A stretch of DNA of 64,000 nt from Modestobacter marinus (GCF_019799945.1 NZ_JABGCH010000002.1:230219-294218); one strand, 5' to 3'; positions 1-8,634 are shown, counted from the first letter of the stretch. The notes: generated by a model from the letters alone, not told the origin. Made by a program: numbers and translations.

Positions 1-18
1 GCGCGATCTGATCGCGCT

Positions 19-55
19 ACGGAGCCCCCACGGTCGCTGACCGTGGGGGCTCCGT
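19..55. terminator. Strong palindromic terminator
   Basis: Two perfect 17-base arms (19-35 and 39-55) enclose a GCT loop. It lies 20 bp past the stop of the minus-strand dikinase gene and could stop transcription in both directions. A smaller hairpin, GCGCGAT-CTG-ATCGCGC, sits beside it at 1-17. The inner core CACGGTC/GACCGTG recurs in the terminator at 37343-37377. Confidence 0.8.
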
Positions 56-75
56 CGTCCCCGGCGCCGGTGCCG

Positions 76-2727
76 CTACGCCCCGGGCTCCGCGACGGTG
101 ACGATCCCGGCCGTGCCGTCCACGGTGACCAGCTGCCCCGTGGTGATCCGGGTGGTGGCACCGGGCAGGCCGACGACCGCCGGGATGCCGTACTCGCGGG
201 CGACCACCGCCCCGTGGGAGTTGGCCCCGCCCATCTCCATGACCAGCCCGCCGGCGGTCAGGAACAGCGGCGTCCAGCCCGGATCGGTGGACGGCGTCAC
301 CAGGACCTCCCCCGGCGCCACGTGCGCCCCCGTGGGGTCCAGCACGACGCGGGCCGGAGCGGTCACCCTCCCCGCCGACGCGCCCGTGCCGACCAGCGCG
401 CCGTCTCCGGCCGGCGGCCGGGCCACCCGGTCCTCCGGCTCGGTGCCGTCGCTGAGCAGCACGCGCGGGACCCGCCGGCGGCCCAGCTCCCGGTCGTGGG
501 CCGCCCGGCGTTCCCGGACGACGTCGCGCAGGTCCCGGCCGCCCAGCCCGTCCCTGACCTCGCGGAGGTCGAGGAAGGACACGTCCTCCGGCCGGTCGAG
601 CACACCGCTGCCGGCCAGCTCCGCGCCGAGGACCCGCAGCTGCCCCCGCGCCCGGGCGAGCACCAGGACGATGCAGTACTTCGGCAGCTCCCGCAACCCG
701 CCGAGCCGCCGGGCCCGGTCCAGGGCGAAGCGGACGACGGCGCCCCGCACCCGGCCGCGCCCCCGCGCCCGGCCGGTCAGCGTCGCGACCATGGCCTCGG
801 CCTCGGCGACGGCCCGGGCGAACACCGCGTCCGGGGCCCGGTCCGGCTCCGCCACCCTCAGGTAGTTGCCCAGCACGCCGAGGACGTGGGCCGGGTCCTC
901 GGCCCAGCGGGGCAGCCCGAGGTCGATCTCGGCGACGGCCCGGTGGCCGTACCGGTCCAGGAAGTCGGCCAGCCCGCGCTGCAGAACCGGCGGGAGCGCG
1001 CCGACCCGGTACCGCCCGGCGAGGTCCGCGACCGGCTCCTGGCGCAGCGCCTCCGCCGCGGCCTCGTCGGCGCGGACCGTCGTGGCGAGCCGCCACAGGT
1101 CGAGGTCCATCTCGGTGGTCACGTTGGCCGGCAGGCCCCGCAGGACGGTCGGGACGTCACCCGGCCGCGCGTCGGGCCCGAGGAGCTTCGCGGCCAGCCC
1201 GAGCATCGCGAACCCGGCCGCGGCCGGTGGCGCCACCCGCGGGAGCAGCGGAGCGGCGGCGAGCAGGGTGGCCACGACGTCGTCCCACCGCTGTTCCGGG
1301 GTGGCGACCTGCGGTGCCCGCGCGCGGCTCCGCAGCTCCGCGACGAGACGGTCGAGGCGACGGTGCGCGGCCGCCGGGCTGACCAGCGCCTGCGCCGCCC
1401 GCAGCACGATGCCGTAGCGGGCGGCGACGGAGGCCACCCGGCGCACCAACGGCACCCACGACGGCTGGACGACGGTCAGCCGGGGGTCGTCGAACAGGCT
1501 GCGCAGCACCACCGCCGAGCGCGCCTCCATGACGTCGAGCACGCGCGGGACGATGGCCCGCCCCGGCGTGCTCCGCAGCATCGGGGTGACGTCGAAGAAC
1601 AGCCGGCCGGCGGCGGCCCGGACCGCCGGCGGCCCGGCCACCGGATCGGCCGGCGGGTACCCGTACAGCCGCCCGGCCCCGGACGCGACGACCCGGATGG
1701 CCGCGATGCCCAGCGGGGTCAACGGGCGGGTCAGCCCCTGGGCGAGGCTGAAGCAGAAGAACACCCGGAGCCCGTCCGGCGGCGGCGCACCGTCGGGGAG
1801 CGGGAAGAGGGTGGTCACCGGCCGGGCCTGGGTGAGCCAGCACCCGCCGTCCCGGTCGAAGGCCCACTCGATGTCCTGCGGTGCCCCGAAGTGCTGCTGC
1901 ACCCGTCCGCCGAGCCGGACCAGCTCGGCGACCTGCTCGTCGGTCAGGCAGGCGGGCCGGCCGGTCCCGTCCCCGATCCGCCGCTCGACGACCGCGCCGG
2001 TCCCGGTCCGCACCACGAAGTGGTCGGGGTCCACCGCCCCGCTGACCACGGCCTCGCCGAGCCCGGGGCTCGCGTCGACCACGCTCTCGCCGCGGTGCCC
2101 GGTCACCGGGTTCGCGGTGAAGAGCACGCCGGCCACCGCGGCGTCCACCATCTCCTGCACGACGACCGCCAGCCAGGTCTGGGCGGAGTCGACCCCGTTG
2201 CGGGCCCGGTACAGGACGGCCCGGTCGGTCCAGAGGGACGCCCAGCACCGGTGGACGGCGTCGAGCACGGCGTCCACCCCGGTGATCTCCAGGTAGGTGT
2301 CCTGCTGCCCGGCGAAGCTGGCCGCCGGGAGGTCCTCCGCCGTGGCCGAGGAGCGGACCGCCACGCTCGGCTCGCCGAGTGCCCGGTAGGCGGCGGCGAC
2401 CGCGTCGGCGGTGCGCCGGGGCATCGGGGTGGCCAAGATCCGCTCGCGCGCCTGCCGGGCCAGGTCCGCCGAGCGATCGACGTCGTCCGGGGCGAGCGCG
2501 GCGAGCCGGTCGAGGACGTCGGTCAGGCCGGCGGCCGTGGCCAGCTCCCGGTACGCCGCGGTGGTCAGGCAGATGCCGTCCGGCACCGGGAAACCGGCCC
2601 GGAGCAGCTCCCCCAGGTTGGCGGCCTTGCCCCCCGCGACGGGCACCGAGCCCGCGTCGAGGTCCCGGAGCGGGACGACGACCGCGGCGGCATCGGTGCG
2701 GAGAGTCTGCTGCGGTGCCCGGGTCAT
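76..2727 (-). CDS. Rifampin phosphotransferase-like PEP/pyruvate-dikinase family enzyme
   Basis: An 883-residue protein with three parts: an N-terminal ATP-grasp dikinase domain (GGKAANLGELLRAGFPVPDG near residue 32, VRSSATAEDLPAASFAGQQ near 125), a divergent middle region, and a C-terminal swivelling phosphohistidine domain with MGGANSHGAVVARE (His838). Order and length match rifampin phosphotransferases (about 860-870 residues), which use ATP to phosphorylate rifamycins; classical PEP synthases are shorter and have a PEP-binding barrel instead of the middle region. The ATG is preceded by GGGAGG. A TAGCGT -10-like hexamer lies about 40 bp upstream. The gene stands alone and ends at a strong terminator. 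It could instead phosphorylate another substrate; the drug specificity is inferred from architecture only. Confidence 0.75.
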   Translation of the reverse strand: MTRAPQQTLRTDAAAVVVPLRDLDAGSVPVAGGKAANLGELLRAGFPVPDGICLTTAAYRELATAAGLTDVLDRLAALAPDDVDRSADLARQARERILATPMPRRTADAVAAAYRALGEPSVAVRSSATAEDLPAASFAGQQDTYLEITGVDAVLDAVHRCWASLWTDRAVLYRARNGVDSAQTWLAVVVQEMVDAAVAGVLFTANPVTGHRGESVVDASPGLGEAVVSGAVDPDHFVVRTGTGAVVERRIGDGTGRPACLTDEQVAELVRLGGRVQQHFGAPQDIEWAFDRDGGCWLTQARPVTTLFPLPDGAPPPDGLRVFFCFSLAQGLTRPLTPLGIAAIRVVASGAGRLYGYPPADPVAGPPAVRAAAGRLFFDVTPMLRSTPGRAIVPRVLDVMEARSAVVLRSLFDDPRLTVVQPSWVPLVRRVASVAARYGIVLRAAQALVSPAAAHRRLDRLVAELRSRARAPQVATPEQRWDDVVATLLAAAPLLPRVAPPAAAGFAMLGLAAKLLGPDARPGDVPTVLRGLPANVTTEMDLDLWRLATTVRADEAAAEALRQEPVADLAGRYRVGALPPVLQRGLADFLDRYGHRAVAEIDLGLPRWAEDPAHVLGVLGNYLRVAEPDRAPDAVFARAVAEAEAMVATLTGRARGRGRVRGAVVRFALDRARRLGGLRELPKYCIVLVLARARGQLRVLGAELAGSGVLDRPEDVSFLDLREVRDGLGGRDLRDVVRERRAAHDRELGRRRVPRVLLSDGTEPEDRVARPPAGDGALVGTGASAGRVTAPARVVLDPTGAHVAPGEVLVTPSTDPGWTPLFLTAGGLVMEMGGANSHGAVVAREYGIPAVVGLPGATTRITTGQLVTVDGTAGIVTVAEPGA

Positions 2728-2880
2728 CGGAGGACCTCCCGCCGTCTCGGCAGCGCGGGGCGGACGCTACTCGCCGCGGGGGCGCCGAAGGTCCTCCCGG
2801 CCCGTGACCGGAGCTTCTGGCCGCTGGGGACGGCGCAGCGGACGGTCGTCGGAACGACGGACCGGCAGGAGGAACACACC

Positions 2881-3357
2881 ATGACCACCACCCGGCGACC
2901 GGACCGGTGGCGTCCGGCCGCCCTCGTGCGACCTCGCCGCACCTCACTCCCCGGCCGTCCCCACGGGCTCGCGCTGATCCGGGCCGTGCACACCGCCGCC
3001 TGGGCGTCGGTCGAGTCCGGCGTCGGGTACCTGCTGTGGTCCGGCGCCCGTGGCCGCTCCGACCGGCGGGCCGGCGTCGCCGCGGCCGTCGTGGTCGGTG
3101 AGTGCCTGGTCTTCGCGGCGAACGGGTGCCGCTGCCCGCTGACCGACCTCGCCGAGCGGGCCGGGGCGGCCAGTGGCTCGGTCACCGACATCTACCTGCC
3201 GAGGTGGTTCGCCCGGAACCTGCCGGTGATCCACGTGCCGCTGCTGGTGCTCATCGGCGCGTTGCACCACCGCGCCCGGCGGGTCACCCGATGGCCGGGC
3301 CCGGAGCCGGTACCCGCTGCCCACCGACCCACAGCTCCCCCACCCGCAGGTCGGTGA
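2881..3357 (+). CDS. Small conserved membrane protein of unknown function
   Basis: A 158-residue protein. The reading frame is open far upstream, but the ATG at 2881 is preceded by AGGAGG at the right distance, and only the downstream part looks like protein. It has an Arg-rich N-terminus, then hydrophobic stretches (AWASVESGVGYLLW, VAAAVVVGECLVFAANG, LPVIHVPLLVLIGALHH) consistent with three membrane segments. A conserved-looking loop reads NGCRCPLTDLAERAG followed by SVTDIYLPRWFARNLP. I do not know a function. Its 3' end overlaps the convergent glycine-repeat gene by 74 bp. Confidence 0.65.
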   Translation: MTTTRRPDRWRPAALVRPRRTSLPGRPHGLALIRAVHTAAWASVESGVGYLLWSGARGRSDRRAGVAAAVVVGECLVFAANGCRCPLTDLAERAGAASGSVTDIYLPRWFARNLPVIHVPLLVLIGALHHRARRVTRWPGPEPVPAAHRPTAPPPAGR

Positions 3358-3562
3358 TCTCCGCACGGCGCACCGTGAGGCGGCCGATCCGCACCATCCC
3401 GATCGCGACTGCACCCATCGCCAGGGCGCCGACGGCGAACGAGCCGAACGCCGTCGCCCCGATCGCCGTCCGTCCGATGGCCACCGCCGGGGCGGCGACC
3501 GGCCGCCGCAGCAGCACCGCCCGCCGTACCTCCACCGGTCCGCGCACGCTCCGCCGTCCCAT
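3284..3562 (-). CDS. Small protein with Ala/Gly-x-Gly repeats
   Basis: A 92-residue protein. The central part is a run of degenerate five-residue repeats (AIGRT, AIGAT, AFGSF, AVGAL, AMGAV, AIGMV, RIGRL), then ITDLRVGELWVGGQRV. The regular small-residue periodicity resembles a beta-solenoid-like stack seen in uncharacterised bacterial proteins. The ATG follows GGGAGGAACCGAC, a good ribosome binding site. It converges on and overlaps the preceding membrane-protein gene by 74 bp. Function unknown. Confidence 0.6.
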   Translation of the reverse strand: MGRRSVRGPVEVRRAVLLRRPVAAPAVAIGRTAIGATAFGSFAVGALAMGAVAIGMVRIGRLTVRRAEITDLRVGELWVGGQRVPAPGPAIG

Positions 3563-3670
3563 GTCGGTTCCTCCCGCCGTGCCGTCCGGCCGGTCCCCCG
3601 CCGTGGGGTCCCGGCATCACCCGGTCGAGCCTGCTCCCGTCGGCTCCATCTGGACACCCCCTCGGGTGCC

Positions 3671-4102
3671 TCAGTCGGGCCGGGCGGTGGCGCTCGACGC
3701 TCCGGTCGGGCGCCGGTCCGCGAGCACCCGGCGGGGCACGGCCAGTGCCAGCAGGGGCACGAGGAGCGCCACCGCCGCGAGGGTCAGGGAGGACGTCGGC
3801 TGCGCCTCCGCCGGGACGTCGACCAGCTTGAAGCTGTCGATGGCGGTGTGCACGAGCGCGGGTGCCCACACCGTGGTGCGGCCGGTCTCGTAGAGGTAGG
3901 CCAGGGGGACCGTGGTGGCCGCGGCGACGACCGCCGGTCCCCCGCCGTCGAGGACCTGCTCGACGAGCACCGCCGTCACCAGCACCCCGGCCAGGACCGC
4001 CGGGCCGAGCCGGGCCGTGGCGTCGAGGCCGGCCAGCCCGGCCAGGACGGCGTACACCACCGCGAACCCGGTGAGGAACCTGAGCCACCACCGCAGTCCC
4101 AC
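3671..4102 (-). CDS. CPBP-like membrane protein, probably lacking the N-terminal protease motif
   Basis: A 143-residue protein with about four hydrophobic segments and a charged tail. The stretch TTVWAPALVHTAIDSFKL resembles the last conserved motif of CPBP/CAAX-type intramembrane proteases (HxxxN/D). The EExxxR motif of active family members is absent, and the protein is shorter than the usual 220-280 residues, so it may be a truncated or non-proteolytic member. It starts at GTG with GGGAGG nine bases upstream. It lies 52 bp downstream of the universal stress protein gene on the same strand and may be cotranscribed with it. Confidence 0.55.
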   Translation of the reverse strand: MGLRWWLRFLTGFAVVYAVLAGLAGLDATARLGPAVLAGVLVTAVLVEQVLDGGGPAVVAAATTVPLAYLYETGRTTVWAPALVHTAIDSFKLVDVPAEAQPTSSLTLAAVALLVPLLALAVPRRVLADRRPTGASSATARPD

Positions 4103-4154
4103 GGCCGCCGCCCTCCCGGTGTCGGGTGAGGCGCGCGTCGCCGGCGGCGGGCGC

Positions 4155-5138
4155 TCAGCCGCCGCTGCCCGCCATGGCCGGCTGCTCGGCGTGCCGGTGG
4201 GCGCGCCGCGGTGGGTGGACCACGAGCACCGGGCAGGGCGCGTGGACGACGCCGTGCAGCGCGACCGAGCCGAGCATCATGCCGGGCAACCGGTTGCGGC
4301 TCCGGCTGCCGACCACCAGGAGCGCCGCGCCGGCCGCGCGGTGCACGAGCAGCCCACCGGCGGGGCCCTCCTCGGTCACCACCCGCACCCGCACCGGCGG
4401 CTGCGCCCCCAGCACCTCGGCGACCTGTCGCCGGGCCAGGCGCTCGGCGGAGTCGCGGATCTCGGCGAGCGCCTGGTCGAGCGCGACGTACAGGTCGCTC
4501 CAGTAGTGCGGCAGGTGGTAGGCCGCGACCACCTCCAACTCGGCGCCGAGCTCCTCGGCCGCCGCGCCGGCGTGGGCGAGGACCACCCGGGACGCCTCCG
4601 AGGAGTCCAGCCCGACGACCACCCGCCGGCCCGTGGCCGTCGACGCGGCCGTGCCGGGGTGGACGACGACCACCGGGCAGGGCGCATGGGTGGCGCAGTG
4701 CAGCGCCACCGACCCCAGCAGGGTGCTGCGCACCAGGCCCCGGCCCCGGCTGCCGACCACCAGCAGCGCGGCCCTCTCGGCCATCTGCACGAGCTGCTCG
4801 GCCGGTGCCCCGGGGACGACGCGCACCGCGCAGGGCACGTCGTCGACACCGGCGACCGCAGACACCGCGGGGTCCGTCCGGACGGTGGCCACCAGGTCCC
4901 GCGCCCGGATCTCCGTGCCGGTCCGAAGGGCCTCGATGCGCTGGGGGTCGACCAGGGACGGCGCGGTCCACGAGAGGTCCGACGGGAACGCGGAGACGAC
5001 GTCGAGCGCCGCGCCGCGCCGGGCCGCGGCGGCGAACGCCCAGGCCAGCGCCTCCCGTGCACCCGGTGACCCGTCCACCCCGACGACCACGCGGGGCTGA
5101 GCCACCGCCGTGTCCTGCTGCTCGTCCTTCCTGTCCAT
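4155..5138 (-). CDS. Universal stress protein with tandem Usp domains
   Basis: A 327-residue protein of two Usp domains, RVVVGVDGSPGAREAL... and RVVVGLDSSEASRVVL.... Domain 1 has the nucleotide-binding signature GSRGRG followed by TLLGSVALHCATHAPCPVVVV. Domain 2 has GSRSRNRLPGMMLGSVALHG, with the second glycine of GxxG changed to serine, so it may bind ATP less well. The frame extends upstream but the ATG at 5138 (MDRKDEQQD) has GGAGG before it and begins the recognisable domain. Such proteins act in the cytoplasm in hypoxia, starvation and stress responses in actinobacteria. A GAGAAT-like -10 lies upstream. Confidence 0.9.
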   Translation of the reverse strand: MDRKDEQQDTAVAQPRVVVGVDGSPGAREALAWAFAAAARRGAALDVVSAFPSDLSWTAPSLVDPQRIEALRTGTEIRARDLVATVRTDPAVSAVAGVDDVPCAVRVVPGAPAEQLVQMAERAALLVVGSRGRGLVRSTLLGSVALHCATHAPCPVVVVHPGTAASTATGRRVVVGLDSSEASRVVLAHAGAAAEELGAELEVVAAYHLPHYWSDLYVALDQALAEIRDSAERLARRQVAEVLGAQPPVRVRVVTEEGPAGGLLVHRAAGAALLVVGSRSRNRLPGMMLGSVALHGVVHAPCPVLVVHPPRRAHRHAEQPAMAGSGG

Positions 5139-5308
5139 GGGGGCCTCCTCACGCCGTGCCCGCGGACCGCAGCGGGTCCGTCGTCCATTCTCGTCCCCGG
5201 GGGGACGGGGTGGAGCGGGCGTCGTCGCGGCCGTCGGGGGGCGCTCGCGTGCACCGGGCCGTCGTCCGGGGACACCGGCAGCGCGGCCGGGCGTAGCGTG
5301 GAGGTGTC

Positions 5309-5326
5309 GGTCCGCTCCTGCGGACC
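5309..5326. other. Short hairpin in a divergent intergenic region
   Basis: GGTCCGC-TCCT-GCGGACC forms a perfect 7-bp stem with a four-base loop, between the universal stress protein gene (leftward) and the RGCVC gene (rightward). It could lie in the RGCVC leader. The 5139-5395 interval holds nothing else I recognise. Confidence 0.4.
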
Positions 5327-5395
5327 CGTGGACGGCTCGTTCGTCCGACGTCTCCCTACACCGCCACCTCCCGGCGGAGTCAGGCGGCTGCCGCC

Positions 5396-5563
5396 GTGAC
5401 ATCTCCCGCCCTCCCCGCGACCACCGAGCGCTCCAGCAGCGCCGTGGCGACCTGCGCCGTGTGTCCGCATCCCGTGGCCAGCCACGACGCGATCGGGCTC
5501 CGGTTCTGCCAGGCCACCCTCAACGGCGCCATGAGCCGGGGCTGCGTCTGCCCGTCCTCGTGA
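5396..5563 (+). CDS. RGCVC family small Cys-rich protein
   Basis: A 55-residue protein starting at GTG. It has two cysteine clusters: CAVCPHPVASHDAIGLRFCQA in the middle and the C-terminal signature SRGCVCPSS that gives the family its name. The spacing of Cys and His suggests a small metal-binding fold (inference). Its role is not established. The frame is open a little further upstream without a better start. It precedes the DUF5994 gene by 160 bp on the same strand. No strong Shine-Dalgarno is visible; GGAG lies about 20 bp upstream. Confidence 0.7.
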   Translation: MTSPALPATTERSSSAVATCAVCPHPVASHDAIGLRFCQATLNGAMSRGCVCPSS

Positions 5564-5723
5564 CGCCCGGCCCGCGCCGGGACGAGGGCTCCCCCGGGGC
5601 GCGTACCGTCGGCAGTGGCGCCAGTTCGGCGCTCAGCCCCTCCGCTGGCGGAGGGAGATCGGCGGTCCCTGCCATGGGACTCCCCAGCCCCCGGACGGCC
5701 TCCACCCGCACCGCGGTCTCGTC

Positions 5724-6215
5724 ATGACCACCATCCGGGTCACGCGCCGGCGCACGGGGCCCGCGACGGACGTCGACGAGACCGCGGTGGTACCCCCCGA
5801 CGACGGCTCCGTCCGGCTGGCGCTGATCGACCCACCGTCGGCCCGGACCACGCTGGACGGGGCGTGGTGGCCGCGGACGTCGGACCTGGCCGAGGAGCTC
5901 CCCCCGCTCGTCGAGGAGCTGCACCGCCGGGGGATCCGGGTCACCCGGGTCAACTACAACCCGGGGACGTGGACGTCGGCGACGCGACGACTCGAGGCGG
6001 ACGGCCGCACCATCCGGCTCGGCTGGTTCCGCAGCCTCGACCGGCACCTGCTCAACCTGACCGGTGACGTGACCCGCGGCCGGCTGGACCTGCTCGTCGT
6101 GCCCCCCGGCGCGACGCGGTCCGACGCCGGGCGGGCCTTCTCCGCGGCCACCGATCGGGCCAACCGCGACGCTCCGACGGCGCTCCTGGACGGGCTCGAC
6201 ATGGCGGCCGACTGA
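5724..6215 (+). CDS. DUF5994 family protein
   Basis: A 163-residue protein. The core LDGAWWPRTSDLAEELPPLVEEL followed by RVTRVNYNPGTWTSATRRLEADGRTIRLGWF is typical of the actinobacterial DUF5994 family; GAWWPRS-like and LGWF motifs are its landmarks. No enzymatic motif is seen, and no family function is established. A TACCGT -10-like hexamer lies near 5606, giving a leader of about 100 nt. The ATG has no clear ribosome binding site. It converges with the ThDP enzyme gene 14 bp away. Confidence 0.75.
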   Translation: MTTIRVTRRRTGPATDVDETAVVPPDDGSVRLALIDPPSARTTLDGAWWPRTSDLAEELPPLVEELHRRGIRVTRVNYNPGTWTSATRRLEADGRTIRLGWFRSLDRHLLNLTGDVTRGRLDLLVVPPGATRSDAGRAFSAATDRANRDAPTALLDGLDMAAD

Positions 6216-6229
6216 GCCACTGACCGGGC

Positions 6230-7861
6230 TCAGTGGCCGCGGAAGGCCTCCTCGAGCCACCACGACGGCTCCCGCCGGGTCACCTTGGCGTCGATGAGCA
6301 GCGGCCGCGTGCGCGGTCCGGCCAGCCAGTCGGACAGGCCGGTCAGGTCCGCGACGTCCCGGACCGTGACGGCCGCGAAGCCGTGGCCGCGGGCGATGGC
6401 GGCGAAGTCGGTCTCGGGGAACCGGACGGTGTCCAGCGGGTGGCCGGCCGGGCCGAAGTGGTGCACCTCCGCGCCGTAGGCCGCGTCGTCGTAGACCACC
6501 ACGACCAGGGGCAGCCCCAGCCGGACGACGGTCTCCAGCTCCGCGGCGCCCATCAGCGCGCCGCCGTCCCCGAGGGCGGCGACGGGCAGCCGGTCGGGCC
6601 GGGCCAGGGCGGCGCCGATCGCCGTCGCCAGGCCCAGGCCCACCGACTGGAAGGCCTGGGTGAAGCAGAAGCCGTGCTCGTCGGGGACGTCGAGGAACAT
6701 GCTCGGGTAGCCCATGAAGTTGCCCGAGTCGACCGCGACCACCCGCTCGGCGGGCAGCAGGTCGTCCAGGGCGATCGTCAGCGCGCGGGGGTCGACCTGC
6801 CCCGCTCCCCCGGTATCGGGGAACGGCTCGTCGCGCCACCGCCGCCGCTCGACCAGCGCCCGGCGGACCTCCGCCGTCCGGTACCCGGCCGCCTCGCGGG
6901 GCTGGGCGGCGGTCGCCGCCTCGGCGACCGCGCGGACGTCCCCGACGACGCCGAACGCGAGGTCCCGCTGCCGGCCGAGCGCCGCGCGCTCCAGGTCCAC
7001 CTGCACCACGACGGCGTCGTCGGCGATCAGCCGGCCGTGCCGCATCGTCCACATGTTGAGCGCGCAGCCCCACCCGACGACCAGGTCGGCACCGCTGATC
7101 AGCTCGGCGGCCAGCGGGGTGGCGAACCCCCCGGCGACGTCGAGGTCCCACGGGCTGCCGCGGAACAGCCCCTTGGCGACGGCGGACGTCGCCAGCAGCG
7201 CCCCGCAGCGGTCGGCCAGCCGCTCCAGCGCCGCCCGGGCACCCGGGCCGCGTGCCCCCCGGCCGGCCACGAACACCGGGCGGCGCGCCTGCCGCAGGGC
7301 GTCCGCGAGCCGGGCCAGCTCGGCCGGGTCGGGAGCCACCTCCGGGCGGGTCTCCGGGACCGGCACCGCCACGTCCGGCGCCGGGAGCCCCTGCACGTCC
7401 AGCGGCAGGTTCAGCACGACCACCCGCCGCTCGTGGCGGGCCGTCGCGACCGCCGCGACGGCCTGGGCGACGGCGTCCCCGGGTGAGGTGACCCGCACCG
7501 ACACCGCCCCGACGGCGGCGGCGAGGGCGGGCTGGTCGACGAAGAAGTTCGACCGGGGGGAGGTGGCCTCCGCCGTCACCACCAGCATCGGTGTGCGGCT
7601 CTTCGCCGCCTCGGTGACGCCGGTCAGCGCGTTGGTGAACCCGCAGCCCTGGTGCACGCTCAGCGCGGTCACTCCCCCGGTCATCCGGGCGTGCGCGTCG
7701 GCCATCGTGGCCGCGCCGCCCTCGTGGCGGGCGGCCACGAACCGGGCGCCGGCGGCGACCATCGCGTTGGTCACCACGAAGTTGCCCGACCCCACGACCC
7801 CGAAGACCGTGCCGATCCCGCTCCGGGCGAGCGCGCCGCCGACCGCGGCGGCGACGTTCAT
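6230..7861 (-). CDS. Thiamine-diphosphate enzyme of the acetolactate synthase/benzoylformate decarboxylase class
   Basis: A 543-residue protein with the three-domain layout of ThDP decarboxylases and synthases. The N-terminal Pyr domain carries the catalytic glutamate motif ARHEGGAATMADA. The middle domain is Rossmann-like (RRPVFVAGRGARG). The C-terminal PP domain has GDGGALMGAAELETVVRLG and YDDAAYG, where the usual Asn-Asn is Asp-Asp. Substrate cannot be read from the sequence. The ATG overlaps the TGA of the upstream cyclase gene (ATGA), so the two are translationally coupled and probably act on one carbonyl or keto-acid substrate (inference). Confidence 0.85.
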   Translation of the reverse strand: MNVAAAVGGALARSGIGTVFGVVGSGNFVVTNAMVAAGARFVAARHEGGAATMADAHARMTGGVTALSVHQGCGFTNALTGVTEAAKSRTPMLVVTAEATSPRSNFFVDQPALAAAVGAVSVRVTSPGDAVAQAVAAVATARHERRVVVLNLPLDVQGLPAPDVAVPVPETRPEVAPDPAELARLADALRQARRPVFVAGRGARGPGARAALERLADRCGALLATSAVAKGLFRGSPWDLDVAGGFATPLAAELISGADLVVGWGCALNMWTMRHGRLIADDAVVVQVDLERAALGRQRDLAFGVVGDVRAVAEAATAAQPREAAGYRTAEVRRALVERRRWRDEPFPDTGGAGQVDPRALTIALDDLLPAERVVAVDSGNFMGYPSMFLDVPDEHGFCFTQAFQSVGLGLATAIGAALARPDRLPVAALGDGGALMGAAELETVVRLGLPLVVVVYDDAAYGAEVHHFGPAGHPLDTVRFPETDFAAIARGHGFAAVTVRDVADLTGLSDWLAGPRTRPLLIDAKVTRREPSWWLEEAFRGH

Positions 7862-8634
7862 CCGCGGTCGACCAGCGCCAGCACCCGCGACGGCGAACCG
7901 GACCCGGAGACGATCGGCAGCGGCGCGGCGACCACCAGCGCACCGGTCGGCGGTAGCTGGGCGAGGTTCTGCAGCTGGGTGAGCCCGTACTTCCCGCTGC
8001 CCATGAGCAAGGTGTGGCACGGGAACGGCGGGTCGAACGAGTGCGCGGCGCCGGCGTCGGTGCCCACCGTCTCCACACCCAGCCCGATCACCGGCGCCTC
8101 CTCGGCCAGCCACCGCGCGCACGCGGGGGACAGCCCCGGGGTGTGCGGGCCGGTGTCGTCGGCGTTGACGAAGTCCCGCTGGGAGGACGACCGGGCGTCC
8201 CAGCCGGTGCGGTAGAGCAGCCAGCCGCCCTCGGGCAGCGGGCCGTGCTCCGCCTGCCACTGCTCGACGTGCTCCACCTCGAGCAGGAAGTCGGGGTCCT
8301 CGGCGGCCTGGGCGGAGAAGTCCAGGACGGCGGCCGGCGCGACCAGCCGCCGCACCGGCACCGACGCCACGTCGTCGCCGTCCCGGCCGGTCACCCAGTG
8401 GTTGGGTGCGTCGAAGTGCGTGCCGGTGTGCTCGCCGGTGCGGAAGTTGTTCCAGTACCAGGCGGGGCCGCGGTCGTCGTACCGGCTCAGCTCCTCCAGC
8501 TCGAAGGGCGCGGTCTGGGCGAACGGGGGCGGCAGCTGGATGACCGGCGTCCCGGACGACAGCGGCGCGGTGAGGTCGACGACCTCGACCCGGCCGGTGA
8601 CCAGTGCCTCGGCGAAGCTGGCGAGGATCGACAT
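7858..8634 (-). CDS. Cyclase / kynurenine-formamidase-like metal hydrolase
   Basis: A 258-residue cyclase-family (PF04199) protein. The metal-binding signature HxGTHxDxPxH is intact as HTGTHFDAPNH (His69, His73, Asp75, His79). Family members hydrolyse amides or lactones, including N-formylkynurenine. The ATG has GAGAAGGGA upstream. It follows the DUF2238-like gene by 40 bp and overlaps the ThDP-enzyme gene by 4 bp. No kynureninase or tryptophan dioxygenase is nearby, so a kynurenine role is not supported by context. Confidence 0.85.
   Translation of the reverse strand: MSILASFAEALVTGRVEVVDLTAPLSSGTPVIQLPPPFAQTAPFELEELSRYDDRGPAWYWNNFRTGEHTGTHFDAPNHWVTGRDGDDVASVPVRRLVAPAAVLDFSAQAAEDPDFLLEVEHVEQWQAEHGPLPEGGWLLYRTGWDARSSSQRDFVNADDTGPHTPGLSPACARWLAEEAPVIGLGVETVGTDAGAAHSFDPPFPCHTLLMGSGKYGLTQLQNLAQLPPTGALVVAAPLPIVSGSGSPSRVLALVDRG

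Noticed and set aside
43-3357. A plus-strand open frame of 1104 codons over the dikinase gene
   Set aside because: It is the antisense of the dikinase gene in GC-rich DNA; composition is Arg/Gly/Pro-rich with no family motif. Only its last 158 codons, from the ATG with AGGAGG, look like a gene.
7858-8634. Cyclase gene as a kynurenine formamidase (kynB)
   Set aside because: The motif fits the family but no kynurenine-pathway gene is nearby, so the specific name is not supported.
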